Assembly: GCA_002495885.1 (NCBI GenBank) | Contig: DAHG01000068.1 | Span: 1 to 12,381, forward strand | Length of the DNA: 12,381 nt | Reading direction: 5' to 3' | Source: Methanocellaceae archaeon UBA148 | GTDB taxonomy: Archaea; Halobacteriota; UBA148 | Shown: piece after piece, positions 10,878 to 12,381 of the stretch | Layout of the letters: every line of letters begins with the position of its first letter | Numbering within the stretch: the first letter of the stretch is position 1 | Position numbers and translations under genes: made by a program | The notes under the pieces: generated by a model | Seen by the model: the letters and a program-made list of their open reading frames with translations, nothing else | The model's database searches: none | Told to the model about the DNA's origin: nothing

Positions 10878-11507
10878 ATGGTACTTATCGAAATTGCGCA
10901 AAAGAGAGGGCGGATGAATGATTCTATTCTTCGATTTCCCGGAGCAGTTTTAGAATTGGAGACGGTTATGGATGAGCTGCAGGCTCAAATCAAGAAGCTC
11001 ACAAAGATTGAGATGAGCGACGATGGGACGCCTGTTGTGAGCGGATTCTCAGATGAACAGGCAGTTGCCAGGCTTCAAAATGAGCTGAATGAGACTCGAT
11101 CACAGAGAGATGAGCTGATGGCGATCATCGCGAGAATTGAAAATGTCTTTGCAGAGCACGAAAAGTTGCCCTGCTCAATGGAGACGATCGACGACAGAAT
11201 CAAGGAAATTGGGCAGATAGGAAGGGATATGCAGACCAGATTAAACGCTATTGTTATCGATCTAATTGTACACAACCGGGCTATAACTCTCCCTGAAATT
11301 TGGTCTCATCCAGATGTAAGGGCGCTGGAAGATGGAAGAGCAGAATCGATAAGGGCTGGCGCGATGGAGTTGGAAGAGCTGCAGAAGCTCAAGGTTGCAC
11401 TGGAGCCTCATTTGAGAGATGAGGATGGGCTATGCGATAGGGCATTCTATCCGCACCACTACCAACCGGTCATGAATCCAGCAAGAATTAGCGAGATGAG
11501 TCTATGA
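10878..11507 (+). CDS. Coiled-coil-rich protein, unknown function
   Basis: The protein is 209 aa from the ATG at 10878; an ATG at 10914, preceded by a G-rich stretch, would give 197 aa. Residues about 24-45 and 60-95 are heptad-like helices (LELETVMDELQAQIKKLTKI, ARLQNELNETRSQRDELMAI). They are followed by more helices up to about 180 and a His/Pro-rich tail (FYPHHYQPVMNP). There is no membrane segment or recognisable catalytic motif. A TATA-like element about 30 nt upstream supports the first ATG with a short leader. It overlaps the next gene by four bases (ATGA, 11504-11507), so the two are translationally coupled. A structural or scaffold role is possible but unproven. Confidence 0.75.
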   Translation: MVLIEIAQKRGRMNDSILRFPGAVLELETVMDELQAQIKKLTKIEMSDDGTPVVSGFSDEQAVARLQNELNETRSQRDELMAIIARIENVFAEHEKLPCSMETIDDRIKEIGQIGRDMQTRLNAIVIDLIVHNRAITLPEIWSHPDVRALEDGRAESIRAGAMELEELQKLKVALEPHLRDEDGLCDRAFYPHHYQPVMNPARISEMSL

Positions 11508-11956
11508 AACATGACGAATATCAATATCTTGAAGCCACATTGTCAGGCAGGAGGGCCCGAGATCCTGAATTCGAAGCAAAAATGAATGTGGCTGATCCGC
11601 GAGTTGAAGAGCGACAGCGCTTGATCGATTCAAAAACGCCAGAAGAAAGAGAACTAGAGCAGCGACGGTATTCACTGGATACGTATGGGGCGGAGCATAT
11701 GAAAAGATATGCGCGGCCCATTGTTACCGATAAGCCGCTTGGGGAGCTGGAAATTCCTGGGGATCAAATCCGGAGAGATACCCCTCAGGCCCGAGGGCAC
11801 AATGACAAGAAGGAGGAGCGCAAGAATGCATCTCCTCAGCAGCTCAAGGGCCACAGTGGAGGAGAGAAGCCTGGTCCCTGGCGGGATGCTAATGGCAGGC
11901 TCATTCTGCAGAATCATTCAGCCTGTCCGATAAAACAAGTTTTAAAAGTCATGTAG
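11504..11956 (+). CDS. Charged, probably disordered protein, unknown function
   Basis: The protein is 150 aa. It starts within the stop codon of the preceding coiled-coil gene (ATGA). The first 75 residues are helical and very rich in Glu and Arg (DPRVEERQRLIDSKTPEERE); the rest is rich in Pro, Gly, Lys and Asn and looks disordered (NDKKEERKNASPQQLKGHSG). It ends with GPWRDANGRLILQNHSACPI. I do not recognise a domain. Tight coupling suggests that it works with, or in fixed ratio to, the coiled-coil protein. Its stop codon is part of a terminator-like hairpin. Confidence 0.72.
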   Translation: MKHDEYQYLEATLSGRRARDPEFEAKMNVADPRVEERQRLIDSKTPEERELEQRRYSLDTYGAEHMKRYARPIVTDKPLGELEIPGDQIRRDTPQARGHNDKKEERKNASPQQLKGHSGGEKPGPWRDANGRLILQNHSACPIKQVLKVM

Positions 11957-11973
11957 GGCTATAATTAGCCCTA
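11954..11973. terminator. Hairpin overlapping the stop codon of the 11504 gene
   Basis: TAGGGCTA and TAGCCCTA form a perfect 8-bp stem with a TAAT loop; its first three bases are the TAG stop codon. A/T-rich sequence follows on the plus strand. It lies between two convergent genes, fitting a transcript-end structure, although archaeal termination usually depends more on T runs than on hairpins. Confidence 0.55.
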
Positions 11974-12006
11974 ATTTATAATTTCTAGAATCGATTTTAA
12001 AGGCCA

Positions 12007-12345
12007 TTATTTTTCCCGGACGGACAAATCCCTTGTAGAAAGGCTGTTTCGGCCATACTGCCGAGGCTGGTATGGCCTGCTCTCGATTACAGCAGGTTTG
12101 CTATGCTTCATGCGCGGGATTCCGTAAAAAGTTGCCTCTTCATCAAGCTGTACGGGCCCTCTGCGATTGAAAATAGCGTTAACCCGAACGTCTCTCTCCA
12201 GATGGCGACGCTCGCGATAGGGCCGACTTTCTGTGCACGGCACCATGGGCGGCTGAGAGCGCTCCATCTCCTGCAGGGCGGCCTCTTCCTCAATCAACTC
12301 TTGCTTAAGCTCCTCCCCGATTTCGATGATTTCTTTTCTTAACAA
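12007..12345 (-). CDS. Small basic protein with repeated ESRPY motif, unknown function
   Basis: The protein is 112 aa with a TTG start at 12345. An N-terminal acidic helix (LRKEIIEIGEELKQELIEEE) is followed by a basic, probably extended region. There the motif ESRPY occurs twice, at residues 39-43 (ESRPYRERR) and 88-92 (ESRPYQPRQYG). The frame is closed upstream by a TAG at 12360-12358, so no earlier start exists. The TTG lies four bases after the TGA of the junction-spanning HTH gene (12350) on the circle, so it is most likely its coupled partner. No Shine-Dalgarno motif is visible. I do not recognise the family. Confidence 0.62.
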   Translation of the reverse strand: MLRKEIIEIGEELKQELIEEEAALQEMERSQPPMVPCTESRPYRERRHLERDVRVNAIFNRRGPVQLDEEATFYGIPRMKHSKPAVIESRPYQPRQYGRNSLSTRDLSVREK

Positions 12346-12349
12346 TTGT

Positions 12350-12381
12350 TCATTCGGCTATCTGTTTGGCTCTCTTGGGGA
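12350..12381 (-). CDS. Recombinase-like HTH protein, C-terminal part (gene spans the circular junction)
   Basis: This is the end of the gene that starts at 276 on the minus strand. Joining position 1 to 12367 on the circle keeps the frame: the left part ends in an Ala codon at 3-1, and the right part continues with KQIAE and TGA (12352-12350). The last 14 bases of the window duplicate its first 14 and should be counted once. Confidence 0.6.
   Translation of the reverse strand, partial: PKRAKQIAE
12368..12381. repeat. Terminal direct repeat, right copy (circular junction)
   Basis: Exact copy of bases 1-14. See the left copy; together they indicate a circular molecule of about 12,367 bp. Confidence 0.85.

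Overview
This window is most likely a complete small circular replicon, a cryptic plasmid of about 12.37 kb. Its first 14 bases are repeated exactly as its last 14. If one copy is removed, a minus-strand reading frame that runs off the left edge continues in frame from the right edge and stops at 12350. The host is probably an archaeon. At most gene starts an A/T-rich TATA element lies about 24-27 bp upstream of the start codon, leaving almost no leader, which is the archaeal leaderless pattern. Downstream genes in operons instead carry Shine-Dalgarno motifs. The protein set (PrimPol-SF3 replicase, ribbon-helix-helix regulators, NYN nucleases) suits a methanogen-type plasmid, but I cannot name the host from sequence alone.

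Layout. 1-811: two divergent DNA-binding genes, the junction-spanning recombinase-like HTH protein (minus) and an AT-hook protein (plus). 812-1797: nearly 1 kb with no gene I can support. 1798-2108: a probable replication origin, with perfect 45-bp inverted arms around a second 16-bp inverted repeat and a pyrimidine tract; it touches the stop codon of rep. 2105-4856 (minus): a replication operon in which a small RHH repressor overlaps a large primase-polymerase/helicase. 5018-5547: two tiny plus ORFs and a convergent second recombinase-like HTH gene. 5831-6478: the first NYN ribonuclease gene, with an operator-like repeat and a GC-rich hairpin at its 5' end. 6748-7502 (minus): an unknown helical protein and a possible 48-aa leader gene.

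7615-8705 (minus): an RHH-coiled-coil DNA-binding protein with a promoter array of phased CGGTGCA repeats, followed by a membrane-anchored protein. I read this as a candidate NTPase-free plasmid partition locus. 8872-9279 (plus) is a second small membrane protein. 9503-10798 (minus) is a three-gene cluster: an RHH-wHTH regulator, a small Cys-rich protein and a second NYN nuclease. It ends at a GC-rich three-way-junction structure with a GNRA-type loop. 10878-11956 (plus) holds two coupled unknown genes ending in a hairpin. 12007-12345 (minus) is an unknown gene just downstream of the junction-spanning one.

The genes divide into replication (RHH + Rep + origin), probable maintenance (RHH-coiled-coil with iterons), two RNA-degradation modules (NYN genes) and regulators. 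I see no transposase, integrase, relaxase, capsid, tRNA, rRNA or CRISPR. The element looks like a vegetative plasmid rather than a virus or insertion element.
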